Positions 1-8,142 of a stretch of 64,000 bases of DNA are shown piece by piece. The position numbers were made by a program, and so were the translations under genes. This stretch comes from Pseudomonadota bacterium (GTDB taxonomy: Bacteria > Pseudomonadota > Gammaproteobacteria > QQUJ01), in contig QQUJ01000030.1 in the NCBI GenBank assembly GCA_008501635.1, positions 62,001-126,000 of the forward strand, written 5' to 3'. Position 1 is the stretch's first letter. Every line of letters starts with the position of its first letter. A model generated the notes under the pieces. It searched no databases. It saw nothing but the letters and a program-made list of their open reading frames with translations, and was not told the origin of the DNA.

Positions 1-73
1 CAGGCAGAGCCCCGTTCGGGCGATGCCCGATGCGCGCGGCAAAAGGCGAACTGAGGAATACACCAAGGGAATT

Positions 74-149
<76 letters not shown>

Positions 150-312
150 ATTATGTTTTCTGGGTTGACCAGAAACCTGTGTAAACAATCTCTGATTGGG
201 GGCTGAGCGAATTTAGGGTTACTTGCTCTGCCGATGGTGCCGACCGCCCCGCGCGAGGCTGCATAGTAAACCAGAAACATTGTTTCACCTCAAGGGTATA
301 GAGCGGGCAGGA

Positions 313-1062
313 ATGGTAATATCCCCCGCTGTAATCAAGCTTACGGCGACCACTTCCTTGGATCTTTCGCTACTTTCCGCCATGCTCATCGGCCTTTTCA
401 GCGCAGTTCACTGCCTGGGTATGTGCGGCGGCATCATGGGCGCGCTCACCTTCAGTCTCCCGGCTGAAACACGGCAAAAATCCGGGCACCTGGCGCTCTA
501 CATCGCGGCCTTCAATGTCGGTCGAGTTGCCAGTTACGTGGCCGCCGGCGCCTTATTGGGCGCCATTGGCGAGACCTTCTATCACGTCGTCAATCTGCCG
601 CTGGCCCACTACACGCTGCAAACCATCGCCGCACTGCTATTGGCCGGTATCGGTCTCTATCTGGCCGGATGGTTTCCCAGATTCGCCCTCATCGAACGCA
701 TCGGTGTCCCAATCTGGCGCCGGCTCGAACCCCTCGGCCGACGCCTGGTGCCGGTGCGATCGCTGCCGCAGGCGCTGCTCTACGGCATGATCTGGGGTTG
801 GCTGCCTTGCGGATTGGTCTACACCACGTTGTTGATGACGCTCGCCGCGCCAAGCGCGCAACAGGGGGCGCTCTTCATGCTGGCTTTCGGGCTGGCAACC
901 ATACCTGCCGTGGTCAGCGCGGGTATCCTAACTGGGTGGGTGACACGCCTGACACGTTTGCCCTATCTTAGACCCGTGGTGGGGAGTCTCTTGATTGCCA
1001 TGGCATTGGCAAGCATCGCGGTGCCGGGACTTATCGGGTCGATTCCCGCCCCTACTCATTGA
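313..1062 (+). CDS. DsbD/TauE-like inner-membrane protein (PF13386 type)
   Basis: A polytopic membrane protein of about 249 residues in the family annotated 'sulfite exporter TauE/SafE' or DsbD_2. The first membrane helix carries the family hallmark SAVHCLGMCGG (Cys34 and Cys38), and a second half-repeat carries WGWLPCGLVYTTLL, as expected for a duplicated 3+3-helix fold that passes electrons or metal through cysteines. Members often sit next to cbb3-oxidase assembly genes, but none is visible here. The next gene starts 18 bp downstream, so the two are probably co-transcribed. The reading frame is open from an upstream ATG at 223, but those residues are arginine- and proline-rich and not membrane-like. 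ATG 313 has AGGA directly before it, so the start is uncertain. The substrate is unknown. Confidence 0.82.
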   Translation: MVISPAVIKLTATTSLDLSLLSAMLIGLFSAVHCLGMCGGIMGALTFSLPAETRQKSGHLALYIAAFNVGRVASYVAAGALLGAIGETFYHVVNLPLAHYTLQTIAALLLAGIGLYLAGWFPRFALIERIGVPIWRRLEPLGRRLVPVRSLPQALLYGMIWGWLPCGLVYTTLLMTLAAPSAQQGALFMLAFGLATIPAVVSAGILTGWVTRLTRLPYLRPVVGSLLIAMALASIAVPGLIGSIPAPTH

Positions 1063-1080
1063 CACGATGGAACTGACACC

Positions 1081-1971
1081 ATGAACGCATTTGAACGGTT
1101 GTTGGTCGGAGAATCTCCCGAACTCAAAGCGCTGATCAGGACGGCGCAGATCGCGGCGCTCACCGATGTGCCGCTGATGATCATCGGCGGCAGCGGCAGC
1201 GGCAAGACGCTGATGGCCCAAGCTGCTCACCAGCACAGTCCGCGCTACCGCGGTCCAATGATCGAGCTCAACTGTGGACTGCTCGAACTCGAGCGGCTGG
1301 AGAACGGTTGGAATAGCGCTCGCGGAGGAACCCTGGTGCTTGAAGATCTGGGTGACCTGCCCAGCGCAAGCCAGGCGCGGCTGCTGATGTTGCTTGAACA
1401 GAACCCCGAGACCCACACCCGCGATACGAAAGGGCAGGTGCAGAATGTTCGCGTGATCACGACGCTGGGCAGCGATCTCTTCGAGCGCGTCGAGAACGGA
1501 CAGTTTCGCCGTGATCTCTATTTCCGTTTGAAGGTCGTTCCTCTGGAACTGCCTGGCCTCAAAGAGCGCACCGGAGACGCGTCGTTTCTGTTCCAACACA
1601 TCACCTTGGAATTTGCGCGCCGCTACCAGGTGAACCGGCCTTACCTGACCCGCGGTGCAGAACAGGCTATCGCCCGTTACAGCTGGCCAGGCAATGTGCG
1701 CGAACTCAAGAATCTGTGCGAGCGCATGGTCATTCTCTTGGCGGGCAAGGCGATCGACGTCACCAATCTACCGCGCGAAATGCAGGAACCCGCCCAGCAG
1801 AACACCCGTTTCCAGTTACCGGACTCGGGGTTGAGTCTTGATGATCTGGAAAGGGACATGATCAAGCAGGCACTCGAAAGAACCGTCGGCAACCGCAGCC
1901 GTGCGGCCCGATTGCTCGGTATCACGCGTGATACGCTGCTGTACCGATTGAAGAAGTACGCGATCCAATAG
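1081..1971 (+). CDS. Sigma-54-activator-like AAA+ regulator lacking the GAFTGA loop
   Basis: This 296-residue protein has the central AAA+ domain and Fis-type DNA-binding tail of NtrC-family regulators but no N-terminal sensor domain. Walker A is GGSGSGKT (36-43), the Walker B region reads LVLEDLGDLP (85-94) instead of the usual LFLDEIGDLP, the arginine region FRRDLYFRL is at 142-150, SWPGNVREL is at 201-209, and a helix-turn-helix (RSRAARLLGITRDTLLYRL) closes the protein. Between ELNC and the Walker B strand only about 20 residues remain where about 40 are normal, so the L1 loop with GAFTGA, which contacts sigma-54, is absent. It therefore probably does not activate sigma-54 RNA polymerase directly and may act like other GAFTGA-less relatives (TyrR, HupR) as a repressor or sigma-70 regulator. 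It follows the TauE-like gene by 18 bp. Confidence 0.88.
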   Translation: MNAFERLLVGESPELKALIRTAQIAALTDVPLMIIGGSGSGKTLMAQAAHQHSPRYRGPMIELNCGLLELERLENGWNSARGGTLVLEDLGDLPSASQARLLMLLEQNPETHTRDTKGQVQNVRVITTLGSDLFERVENGQFRRDLYFRLKVVPLELPGLKERTGDASFLFQHITLEFARRYQVNRPYLTRGAEQAIARYSWPGNVRELKNLCERMVILLAGKAIDVTNLPREMQEPAQQNTRFQLPDSGLSLDDLERDMIKQALERTVGNRSRAARLLGITRDTLLYRLKKYAIQ

Positions 1972-1985
1972 TCAGCCGTCTCAAC

Positions 1986-2016
1986 AGAAAAAGGCGGTCT
2001 TGGACCGCCTTTTTTC
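1986..2016. terminator. Bidirectional rho-independent terminator
   Basis: AAAAAGGCGGTC and GACCGCCTTTTTT form a near-perfect stem around a 3-nt loop, flanked by A and T runs on either side. It lies between the convergent regulator gene and copper chaperone gene and can stop transcription from both. Confidence 0.9.
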
Positions 2017-2039
2017 GTTCCACCCGCGACCGACGCCCG

Positions 2040-2510
2040 TCACCTGTGCCCCGAAGGCGCGTGTCCCTCCGAATTGCCGTCACTTCTGCTCACGGTGAAC
2101 TCCACCGTCTGCCGGGTTCCGTCGCTGAACACCAGATCGATCGCAACCTGATCACCGAGTCTCAACGGCCGCTTGGGCCGCAGCAGCATCAGGTGGTAAC
2201 CCCCGGGTTCGAAGATCAGCTCAACGCCCTTCGGTAACTCGATTCTCTGGCGGTGAATCATCATCGCCATGCCATCTTTGGTGACAGTCTGATGCAGCAT
2301 GACGCTCTGGAAATCGTCGCTCTCCGCACTTACCAGTGTCTTCTGCGAGGAGTGGTTGCGGATCTTCATGTACCCCGCCAGCGCTTTTGCGGTGGGCGGC
2401 GCCTCACGAATCCACGGGCTTTCGATCACCACACCCCTATCGACAGCATGTGCCCAACTCATCGTCACCACCATCGCCATCGGGAATACCAGCTTCTTCA
2501 AAACGCGCAT
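2040..2510 (-). CDS. PCu(A)C-type periplasmic copper chaperone
   Basis: A 156-residue exported protein (signal peptide to about residue 22, ending SWAHA). It carries the complete copper ligand pattern of the PCu(A)C family (DUF461): His73, Met84, His106 and Met108 match H-X10-M-X21-H-X-M. Family members bind Cu(I) in the periplasm and deliver it to the CuA or CuB site of cytochrome oxidases. AGAGAG lies about 8 nt before the ATG. It is on the same strand as, and 186 bp downstream of, the tonB operon, so read-through is possible. A His/Gly-containing tail ends the protein. Confidence 0.92.
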   Translation of the reverse strand: MRVLKKLVFPMAMVVTMSWAHAVDRGVVIESPWIREAPPTAKALAGYMKIRNHSSQKTLVSAESDDFQSVMLHQTVTKDGMAMMIHRQRIELPKGVELIFEPGGYHLMLLRPKRPLRLGDQVAIDLVFSDGTRQTVEFTVSRSDGNSEGHAPSGHR

Positions 2511-2696
2511 AACTCAATCTCTCTCATACACTCGAATGCAAGGCGCCCAACGATAACGTAATGCATGTAGCGGAGAAAGCGTACTCAGGCGCAAAAGGGC
2601 GAGAATTCCTCGGAATCAGTCTGTGCCCTGGCTGAAGGAATGTGATAGGCAGGGACCCGCTATCAGGCGGTCGGCGCCAATCCCGGCTTGGGCCTG

Positions 2697-3416
2697 TCAG
2701 CGCAATGAAAACTCCATGCCGAAGCGGATCGGCATCGGGCTTTCGACCTCGGCGGGCACCGCTGGCATCGGCAGGGCGTTTTTGACGGTCTGTTCGGCGG
2801 CCTGCGCCAGTATCGGATGTGACGCCTGCCCGTTCACCCGCAACGCCTCGATAGAGCCGCCGCGATGCAGGTTGAAGCTGACCTCGACCACGCCACCCAG
2901 GCGTCGGCGCCGGGCTGCATTGGGGTAGTGTTTGTGTTGCTCGATATGGGCGATCAGCAGGCCGAGGTAGGTCTGACGCGCCTGTTCGACCAAGGCGGAA
3001 TCACCCTGAGGCTGAACGGCTGCCGCAACCGGCACGCCGGTCGGCTTCCCGGCCGCAACAGACTTCTGCGGCGGGGGTGGCGGCTCAGCAGGCCGGGGTA
3101 CAGGGCGCGGCTTCGATTTCGCCACCGGCTCGGGTTTGGGCCGGGGTTTTGGCTTCGGTTGAGGTTTTGGGGATTGCGGTTGGGGAGGCGGCGATTTGCG
3201 CACCTCCCTGACGGGTTGCGGCACCGGTTCGGCCGCGGGCGGGGGAGGCACCGGCCGGGGCTGGGTGCGAAAGGTCAGTCTGGTGGCGCCGGCCTGCACC
3301 GCCTCGCGTCCCTGTGTGGCGCTGATCAGTGTCGATTTCTGCAGCAGCAGACCGCCATGAAGCAGCAATGAAGCGGTCAGGGCAACGCCCCAGATACCCG
3401 TGTCGCGCTGGATCAT
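2697..3416 (-). CDS. tonB: TonB energy transducer
   Basis: A 239-residue protein with one N-terminal membrane anchor (about 10-26), a long proline/lysine/arginine-rich periplasmic spacer (about 55-125, many Pro-Lys-Pro and Pro-Arg-Pro steps), and a C-terminal TonB domain with the typical YPNAARRRRLGGVVEVSF strand motif (about 165-182). It transmits proton-motive force from ExbBD to TonB-dependent outer-membrane receptors. Its ATG overlaps the end of exbD by 4 bp (ATGA), so the two are translationally coupled. No TonB-dependent receptor gene is in the window, so the cargo has to be inferred from the operon's other members. Confidence 0.93.
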   Translation of the reverse strand: MIQRDTGIWGVALTASLLLHGGLLLQKSTLISATQGREAVQAGATRLTFRTQPRPVPPPPAAEPVPQPVREVRKSPPPQPQSPKPQPKPKPRPKPEPVAKSKPRPVPRPAEPPPPPQKSVAAGKPTGVPVAAAVQPQGDSALVEQARQTYLGLLIAHIEQHKHYPNAARRRRLGGVVEVSFNLHRGGSIEALRVNGQASHPILAQAAEQTVKNALPMPAVPAEVESPMPIRFGMEFSLR

Positions 3417-3814
3417 GGTTCCTCGGTCACGACATCGACGCCCAGCGCACCCGCCCTGCGGGCCGCGTCCAACACCTGCACGGTGACGTCGAGCGTGGCG
3501 CGCCGATCTCCCCGCAACCGCACCTTGCGTTCCGCGTTGCCGCTGAGCGCGTTGCGAATGACTGTTTCCAACTCCTTCGCTTCGACGAAGTGGTTGCGCA
3601 CCCGCAAGCGGTTCTGCTCATCCACCACCACCTCGAGCACCTCCTCCTCTTCAAGCGCCATCCCGCTCTCGGCCGCGGGCAGATCGATCTGCAACGACTC
3701 CTCGCGCACGAAATGCGAGGTCAGCATGAAAAAGACCAGCATCAGAAACACCACATCGATCAGCGGCGTCAGATTGGGCACCAGGCTCGTTCGCCGCCGC
3801 CCTTCAAACTGCAC
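3413..3814 (-). CDS. exbD: ExbD/TolR biopolymer transport protein
   Basis: 133 residues with the ExbD plan: a short cytosolic tail, then NLTPLIDVVFLMLVFFMLTS, the single membrane helix with the conserved functional aspartate (Asp20), and a periplasmic domain of about 90 residues. With ExbB it forms the proton-driven stator complex that powers TonB. Translation starts at a GTG that lies inside the last codons of exbB (11-bp overlap), indicating coupling. ExbD is preferred over TolR because tonB follows immediately and no tolA, tolB or pal is present. Confidence 0.92.
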   Translation of the reverse strand: MQFEGRRRTSLVPNLTPLIDVVFLMLVFFMLTSHFVREESLQIDLPAAESGMALEEEEVLEVVVDEQNRLRVRNHFVEAKELETVIRNALSGNAERKVRLRGDRRATLDVTVQVLDAARRAGALGVDVVTEEP

Positions 3815-4463
3815 GGATCACGCCCTCGCGGTGATGCACCGCTGCTTCATCCTCGGGTACGACAGCCTGCGGGAACTGCTCGATGATCAGAGAGGCATAG
3901 CCGCGCATCGATTGCGCACGCCGATCCGCAATGCCCTCCAGCAGGTGCAGCGCCAGCAGCACGGGTATCGAAACGGCGAGCCCCACTCCGGTGGTGACCA
4001 TCGCCTCCCAGATCCCCCCCGCCAGCGCCTGGGCATCGACGCGCCCGCCGGCCTGTTCGATGACCATGAAGGCCTTGATCAGCCCGAGTATGGTGCCGAA
4101 CAGACCGAGCAGCGGTGCGGTATTGCCCAGAATGGCCAGCGTGCGGAATCCCCGCTCCATGCGTTGCTGCTGCTCGGAGCCGAGTCGTATCGCCACCAGG
4201 GTCAGGTTCTTCACCCCCGCCTCCGCCGCCTGCACGATACCGCGCACCACGGCAACTTCGGGCCCCGCCAAACGCTCCAGCAACTCGCCCGCCCTGCCCT
4301 CGTTCAACGCCGCCAGCAGATCGCGCTCGAACCGGCGTGGAGGTCTGCGCATCGATGCCAGTTGCAGCAGACGCTCGATGATCAGCGCCAGCGCAATGCA
4401 GGAGTAGGCCGCCAGAATCCAGACGACTATCCCGCCTTTGGCGAACAGCGCTTCCAGGCTCAT
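3804..4463 (-). CDS. exbB: ExbB/TolQ/MotA-family proton channel
   Basis: About 219 residues with three membrane helices (roughly 9-30, 108-135 and 148-175) and the conserved TolQ/ExbB pore segment LGNTAPLLGLFGTILGLI. It is the pentameric partner of ExbD. The frame is open 27 codons further upstream, but ATG 4463 is preferred because it overlaps the stop of the preceding membrane-protein gene as ATGA and starts directly at the first helix (MSLEALFAKGGIVVWILA). Confidence 0.92.
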   Translation of the reverse strand: MSLEALFAKGGIVVWILAAYSCIALALIIERLLQLASMRRPPRRFERDLLAALNEGRAGELLERLAGPEVAVVRGIVQAAEAGVKNLTLVAIRLGSEQQQRMERGFRTLAILGNTAPLLGLFGTILGLIKAFMVIEQAGGRVDAQALAGGIWEAMVTTGVGLAVSIPVLLALHLLEGIADRRAQSMRGYASLIIEQFPQAVVPEDEAAVHHREGVIRAV

Positions 4464-5134
4464 GGCTGCACCCAGCCGATAGCCGTCACTATGCCCAGCA
4501 GGATGAGCAGCGCACCCGCTCCCCCTTCGAGGGCCGTCTTCCAATGCTGCAGATGGCTGCGAATCTCCGCGCCCAGATAAGCGATGAGGGTCCCGAACAG
4601 CACCAGGGGAATCAGTACCGCACCGACGCCGAAGGCAAAACCCAGCGCCGCACCGGAGGCGGCCTCCGCCGTCGCCGCTGCGGCGACCAGCACGGTGCCA
4701 AGCGGCATGCAGGGATTCAACGCCATCCCCACCCCCATGCCGAAGAGTCCCAGGGGCAGACCGCGCTGTCCGGCACGCGGCTTGCCCCGCGATACGGACG
4801 GTTTGGCGCAGTCGGTTCTAGCGCGCCGGCTGCGCCACACCACGAGCACCCCGACGATCATCGTTGCACCGCCCAACGCGGCACGCCCCGGTTCGCCGAT
4901 AAGCGCCTCGCTGAGCACTTTTCCGGCGGCGCCGGCCACCGCCGCCAACAGCGTATAGCCCACCAAGCGGCCGAGAAAAAACGGTGTCACCGTGCGCCAA
5001 CTGCGGCGCATCCCGCCTTCATTCATCAGCAGCACCGGTCCGAGGAACGGCAGGCACGTGACGTTGCAGGGGCCTGCACCGAAGGCCAGTCCCATCACCA
5101 GAACGGCCGGCAGGCTGAGTGCAAGCGGCTCCAT
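4460..5134 (-). CDS. DsbD/TauE-like membrane protein with cysteine pair, in tonB operon
   Basis: A 224-residue polytopic membrane protein. The first helix contains GAGPCNVTCLPFLGPV (Cys23, Cys27) and the fourth contains MALNPCMPLG (Cys142), the arrangement seen in the CcdA/DsbD transmembrane electron-transfer fold, where helix-1 and helix-4 cysteines work as a redox pair. A soluble basic loop separates the two halves (about 101-125). It sits between a membrane polyferredoxin gene and exbB with a 4-bp ATGA overlap to exbB. A role in moving electrons, or a reduced metal, across the membrane is inferred; a metal-export function is the alternative suggested by its superfamily. Confidence 0.8.
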   Translation of the reverse strand: MEPLALSLPAVLVMGLAFGAGPCNVTCLPFLGPVLLMNEGGMRRSWRTVTPFFLGRLVGYTLLAAVAGAAGKVLSEALIGEPGRAALGGATMIVGVLVVWRSRRARTDCAKPSVSRGKPRAGQRGLPLGLFGMGVGMALNPCMPLGTVLVAAAATAEAASGAALGFAFGVGAVLIPLVLFGTLIAYLGAEIRSHLQHWKTALEGGAGALLILLGIVTAIGWVQP

Positions 5135-5138
5135 CGGC

Positions 5139-6197
5139 TCAACCCTCCGCGGAAACGGCGCGCCGCCGTTTGCCGTTGCGCAGCAGGTTCAGAAGATTGA
5201 ACCGTTCCCAACGATTCTGCGCCTGCTTGCGCCGCTTGAAATAACCGGGATCGGCGCGAAAGATCGGGATCACGGCGTACTTGAGGCTAAGCACGTCCTT
5301 GTCGGGACAGAATTCGACGCAGCGGCCGCAGAGCGTGCAGTCGGCGAACAGCACATCCTTGCACTCCATCTCGGTATGCACCTCACGGATATCCATCGGG
5401 CAGGCCACGGCGCAGAGACCACATTTGTTGCAGCGTGGCTTGGCGTTCTTGACCAACCGCACCAGTCCGATTTTGCGAAACACCGCGTGCAGCGCGAGCA
5501 TCGGACAGATACGGCAGAAGGGCTGGCGCACCTTGAGTGCCAGCGCCACCATGAGTCCGAACAGGAAGGTGCCGATGACGGACAGCACCACGTAGCCCAC
5601 GCTGGTGTTATCGACCACCAGCTGCGACGTGTCGCCGCTCGCCAGGGTGGTGAGAATACGGCTCGGGCAGATGCTGCAATAGGGACTGCCCAACTCGCGA
5701 CCTACCACGCCAAACCCCGCCAGCAAGGGAAAGACGAACACCAGCAGCACGAGTACCAGCCATTTCACCGGCCGCACCCGCTGCACGGTGGACTCGGGCA
5801 GACTCGCCTGCGTCTCGAGGCCCAGCTTCTGACCCACCAGGGTCACCATCTCCTGGAAGAACCCCAGCGGGCAGATCCACCCGCAGAACGCCTTGTTGAG
5901 CACAACGAAAAACAGCAGAAAGGTACCGAGCGTGAGCAGTGTCGGCATGAACGCTGCCACCACCGATCCGCCGGCAGCGAGAACCGCACCCACCCGGTGA
6001 TCCATCTGATGCTGAAGCGGAATCAGCACGCAGTAGTCGGCGGTCTCCAGATCATAGGCACACGCCAGCGCTGGAAATGCCGCGCTGATCTTGTCCGCCA
6101 GATAAAACCCGACCACCGCCGAGCCATAGACCAGGAACAGGAACGCTGCCAGCTGCACCAACTTGCGGATCACCGAGAGGTTAAACAGCGGATTCAT
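5139..6197 (-). CDS. Membrane polyferredoxin (NapH/NosR/CcoG-like, Fer4_5)
   Basis: A 352-residue inner-membrane iron-sulfur protein. There are about five hydrophobic helices. CGWICP (105-110), CSICP (174-178) and CRICP (228-232) are the cysteine motifs of the NapH/NosR/CcoG membrane family. Two ferredoxin-type [4Fe-4S] motifs follow on the cytosolic side, CNKCGLCAVACP (256-267) and CTLCGRCVEFCP (287-298). Relatives carry electrons between the quinone pool or cytosol and periplasmic reductases or maturation factors. Finding one inside a tonB-exbB-exbD operon is unusual and suggests that the imported substrate must be reduced. It overlaps the preceding gene by 4 bp (ATGA) and lies 4 bp from the next. 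Confidence 0.88.
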   Translation of the reverse strand: MNPLFNLSVIRKLVQLAAFLFLVYGSAVVGFYLADKISAAFPALACAYDLETADYCVLIPLQHQMDHRVGAVLAAGGSVVAAFMPTLLTLGTFLLFFVVLNKAFCGWICPLGFFQEMVTLVGQKLGLETQASLPESTVQRVRPVKWLVLVLLVFVFPLLAGFGVVGRELGSPYCSICPSRILTTLASGDTSQLVVDNTSVGYVVLSVIGTFLFGLMVALALKVRQPFCRICPMLALHAVFRKIGLVRLVKNAKPRCNKCGLCAVACPMDIREVHTEMECKDVLFADCTLCGRCVEFCPDKDVLSLKYAVIPIFRADPGYFKRRKQAQNRWERFNLLNLLRNGKRRRAVSAEG

Positions 6198-7087
6198 GAC
6201 GTTACCCCCTTCGTTGGTGTTGCCTCCCGCCGGCGCGTCAGCCCCAGGATGCCCAGGCCGACCGCGAATCCGGAGAGCGCAGCGGCCAGCCCCGCACTGT
6301 TCGATTGCCAGTGCTGGGGATTGACGTAGTACGGCGCGCTCAGGCTGGTTCGGTATTCTTTGCCGTTCTCGGTATGCCGGGCGCGGAGCACGAAATCGGC
6401 CGGCGGGTTGTTGCGGCGGCCGATTTCGATATGGGTGAAATCCTCGGGTAACCGCAGCTCGATGCGCCCCTCGCCATCCGTCGTCAGATCCGCTTGTGTG
6501 CCATTGGACGTTTCCAGGCGCACCGGTGTGTTGGCCAACGGCTGCCCGCGATAATGGAGCTGGTAATTCGCGATGCGATCCGACAGATAGCGCTGATGTT
6601 CGCGCACCAGGGGTGCGGGCACGATTTCCAGCGGCAGCTTGTCGATAGCCACCAGTTCTGCCGGCGAACGCCCCGCAGGCTTGCCGTTGAGATAGAGGTA
6701 ACGTATCGCCGACTCGTGCAGATTCCCCTGAGTTCGTTCCGCCACGACCGCGTGATAGTTGTCGACCCCGGTGGGCCGCACTACCAGCGCATCGTTGTCA
6801 GCCTTCAGTTCGACACGTTGCAGATCGGAACGCCACATCGAAAGCTGCGCGCCTGCCGACCCGTGCAAGTTCAAGGTTTCCGGCCGGCGATGGCGGCCAT
6901 GGCTGCTCTGATTGCCGCCCTTCCGTTTGGCGGTAACCGATGAGTCCGGCGGCGGAGCTTCTGGCGCCGGACCGTGCTGATGTAGATTCAACGTTGCCGG
7001 CGCTCTCCAGACCAGATCGGCAGCGGCTGTTGCAGGATTCGTGAATAGCACCATCACCAAAAAAACGCTTCGTGCATGATCTCTCAT
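6194..7087 (-). CDS. Exported DUF4198-like protein with C-terminal membrane anchor
   Basis: The first gene of the tonB operon, 297 residues. A signal peptide ends near TAAA (residue about 23). A low-complexity His/Pro linker follows, with a repeated TLNLH segment and a His/Arg-rich stretch (HGRHRRPE). A beta-rich region comes next, including an Ig-like tail segment (NYQLHYRGQPLANTPVRLET, then the DGEGRIELRLPED strand typical of DUF4198/carboxypeptidase-regulatory-like domains). One C-terminal helix (about 262-282) ends in RRR. DUF4198 relatives are periplasmic and often sit with nickel, cobalt or iron uptake genes, and the histidine-rich linker could bind metal (inference). ATG 7087 is chosen because the signal peptide begins there. 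Confidence 0.72.
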   Translation of the reverse strand: MRDHARSVFLVMVLFTNPATAAADLVWRAPATLNLHQHGPAPEAPPPDSSVTAKRKGGNQSSHGRHRRPETLNLHGSAGAQLSMWRSDLQRVELKADNDALVVRPTGVDNYHAVVAERTQGNLHESAIRYLYLNGKPAGRSPAELVAIDKLPLEIVPAPLVREHQRYLSDRIANYQLHYRGQPLANTPVRLETSNGTQADLTTDGEGRIELRLPEDFTHIEIGRRNNPPADFVLRARHTENGKEYRTSLSAPYYVNPQHWQSNSAGLAAALSGFAVGLGILGLTRRREATPTKGVTS

Positions 7088-7600
7088 GCTTACTCCCCAG
7101 TTTGCAATGCAACGTATTTCTATCAGCACTCACTTAGCGCGTAAGAAACGGACCGGCTGCTCAGGTGCATCTCTCATTGACGACGTTGGAAAGATCTTCG
7201 GCTCCATAACTACCATCCTCGTTGCCGTCGCCATGGCAGCACTGGGTGTCGTGGTAGAACTCGTCGAAGGGGTTATCGATGCGGTCTTAAAGGGAATCGA
7301 CTCCCCACGGGGGGTGCCGGGTTCCATGGTGAATCTCAATAGTGCGGCAAACGGTGCCTTAGATAAGACAGACGGTGAGTCCACCTGAGAAGGCGTACGG
7401 GTAGAGATACCTGATCGCATTTTCACTCCCCGTCAGTCGCTCTCACAACAGCCTGTGGTCTTGATCAGCGGGGAATACTAGCGTCTTGTATCTTTTTGAA
7501 TAATCGGAGATTTAACTCACAACAGGTGATTTGGCGCAGTTTTGACGACACCACATGATATGCGTCAAAGATCGCTTGGTGAAAACCGAGAAACCGGTGG
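7088..7600. other. Long intergenic region upstream of the tonB operon
   Basis: About 500 bp with no gene I can support. It must hold the promoter of the tonB operon (leftward). A plus-strand frame spans about 7086-7388 and would encode a small protein with one hydrophobic segment (ITTILVAVAMAALGVVVELV). A minus-strand frame of similar length overlaps it but is Ser/Thr/Pro-rich and looks like a shadow. Neither is recognisable. I saw no Fur box, cobalamin riboswitch or other named element. Confidence 0.5.
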
Positions 7601-7605
7601 TAAGA

Positions 7606-7641
7606 AAAAAGAACAGCCCGGCGCGAGCCGGGCTGTTCTTT
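7606..7641 (-). terminator. Rho-independent terminator of the tRNA cluster
   Basis: GAACAGCCCGGC and GCCGGGCTGTTC form a perfect stem of at least 12 bp around a GCGA loop. On the minus strand it is followed by a TTCTTTTTTCTTACC tract. It lies 7 bp beyond the 3' end of tRNA-His and so ends the leftward tRNA transcript. Confidence 0.93.
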
Positions 7642-7647
7642 AGGGAT

Positions 7648-7724
7648 TGGGGTGAACGATGGGAATCGAACCCACGACCGCCGGAATCACAATCCGGAGC
7701 TCTACCTATTGAGCTACGTTCACC
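7648..7724 (-). tRNA. tRNA-His (GTG anticodon)
   Basis: A complete 77-nt tRNA with encoded CCA. It starts GGTGAACGTAGCTC, with the extra 5' G (position -1) typical of tRNA-His. The anticodon loop ATTGTGATT gives GTG and the T arm is GGTTCGATTCC. It is the last gene of a three-tRNA transcript and is followed directly by a strong terminator. Confidence 0.96.
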
Positions 7725-7750
7725 ACTGTAACCAGTTGCACGGGCAGAAG

Positions 7751-7827
7751 TGGTACGCCCGGCAGGACTCGAACCTGCAACCCTCGGCTTAGAAGGCCGA
7801 TGCTCTGTCCGGTTGAGCTACGGGCGC
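7751..7827 (-). tRNA. tRNA-Arg (TCT anticodon)
   Basis: A complete 77-nt tRNA with encoded CCA, acceptor stem GCGCCCG/CGGGCGT, anticodon loop CTTCTAA (TCT) and T arm GGTTCGAGTCC. It is close to known bacterial tRNA-Arg(UCU) and is the middle gene of the Pro-Arg-His cluster. Confidence 0.95.
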
Positions 7828-7861
7828 ATCGGTTGAATCGCACTGCCGCGCATCGGGATAT

Positions 7862-7938
7862 TGGTCGGGGTAGAGGGATTTGAACCCCCGACATCCAGCT
7901 CCCAAAGCTGGCGCGCTACCAGGCTGCGCTATACCCCG
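7862..7938 (-). tRNA. tRNA-Pro (TGG anticodon)
   Basis: A complete 77-nt tRNA with encoded CCA. The acceptor stem is CGGGGTA/TACCCCG, the D arm is GCGCAGCCTGGTAGCGC as in other bacterial tRNA-Pro, and the anticodon loop TTTGGGA gives TGG. It is the first gene of the cluster, so the promoter should lie in the gap before folD, divergent from it. Confidence 0.95.
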
Positions 7939-8142
7939 TAAACACATGGTGGCCCACTCGCATCGCCCTGAACGGGCCGACCATCCCGCGCAAGATGGGC
8001 GATAATACGCAGGCCCCGCTGCGCAGTCAATTACGATGCGGCCCCGCGCCTTGCACGACGCTGCTAGTTTAACGCCTTGTTCGCCCAAAGGGCACCGTGC
8101 GAGAATCCAGGGCCTTTCCGCATCACCCGCAAGAGGAGCGCC

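Noticed and set aside
3483-6329. Long plus-strand frames opposite the exbB-polyferredoxin genes
   Set aside because: Arg/Gln/His-rich shadows of overlapping genes with intact family motifs on the other strand.
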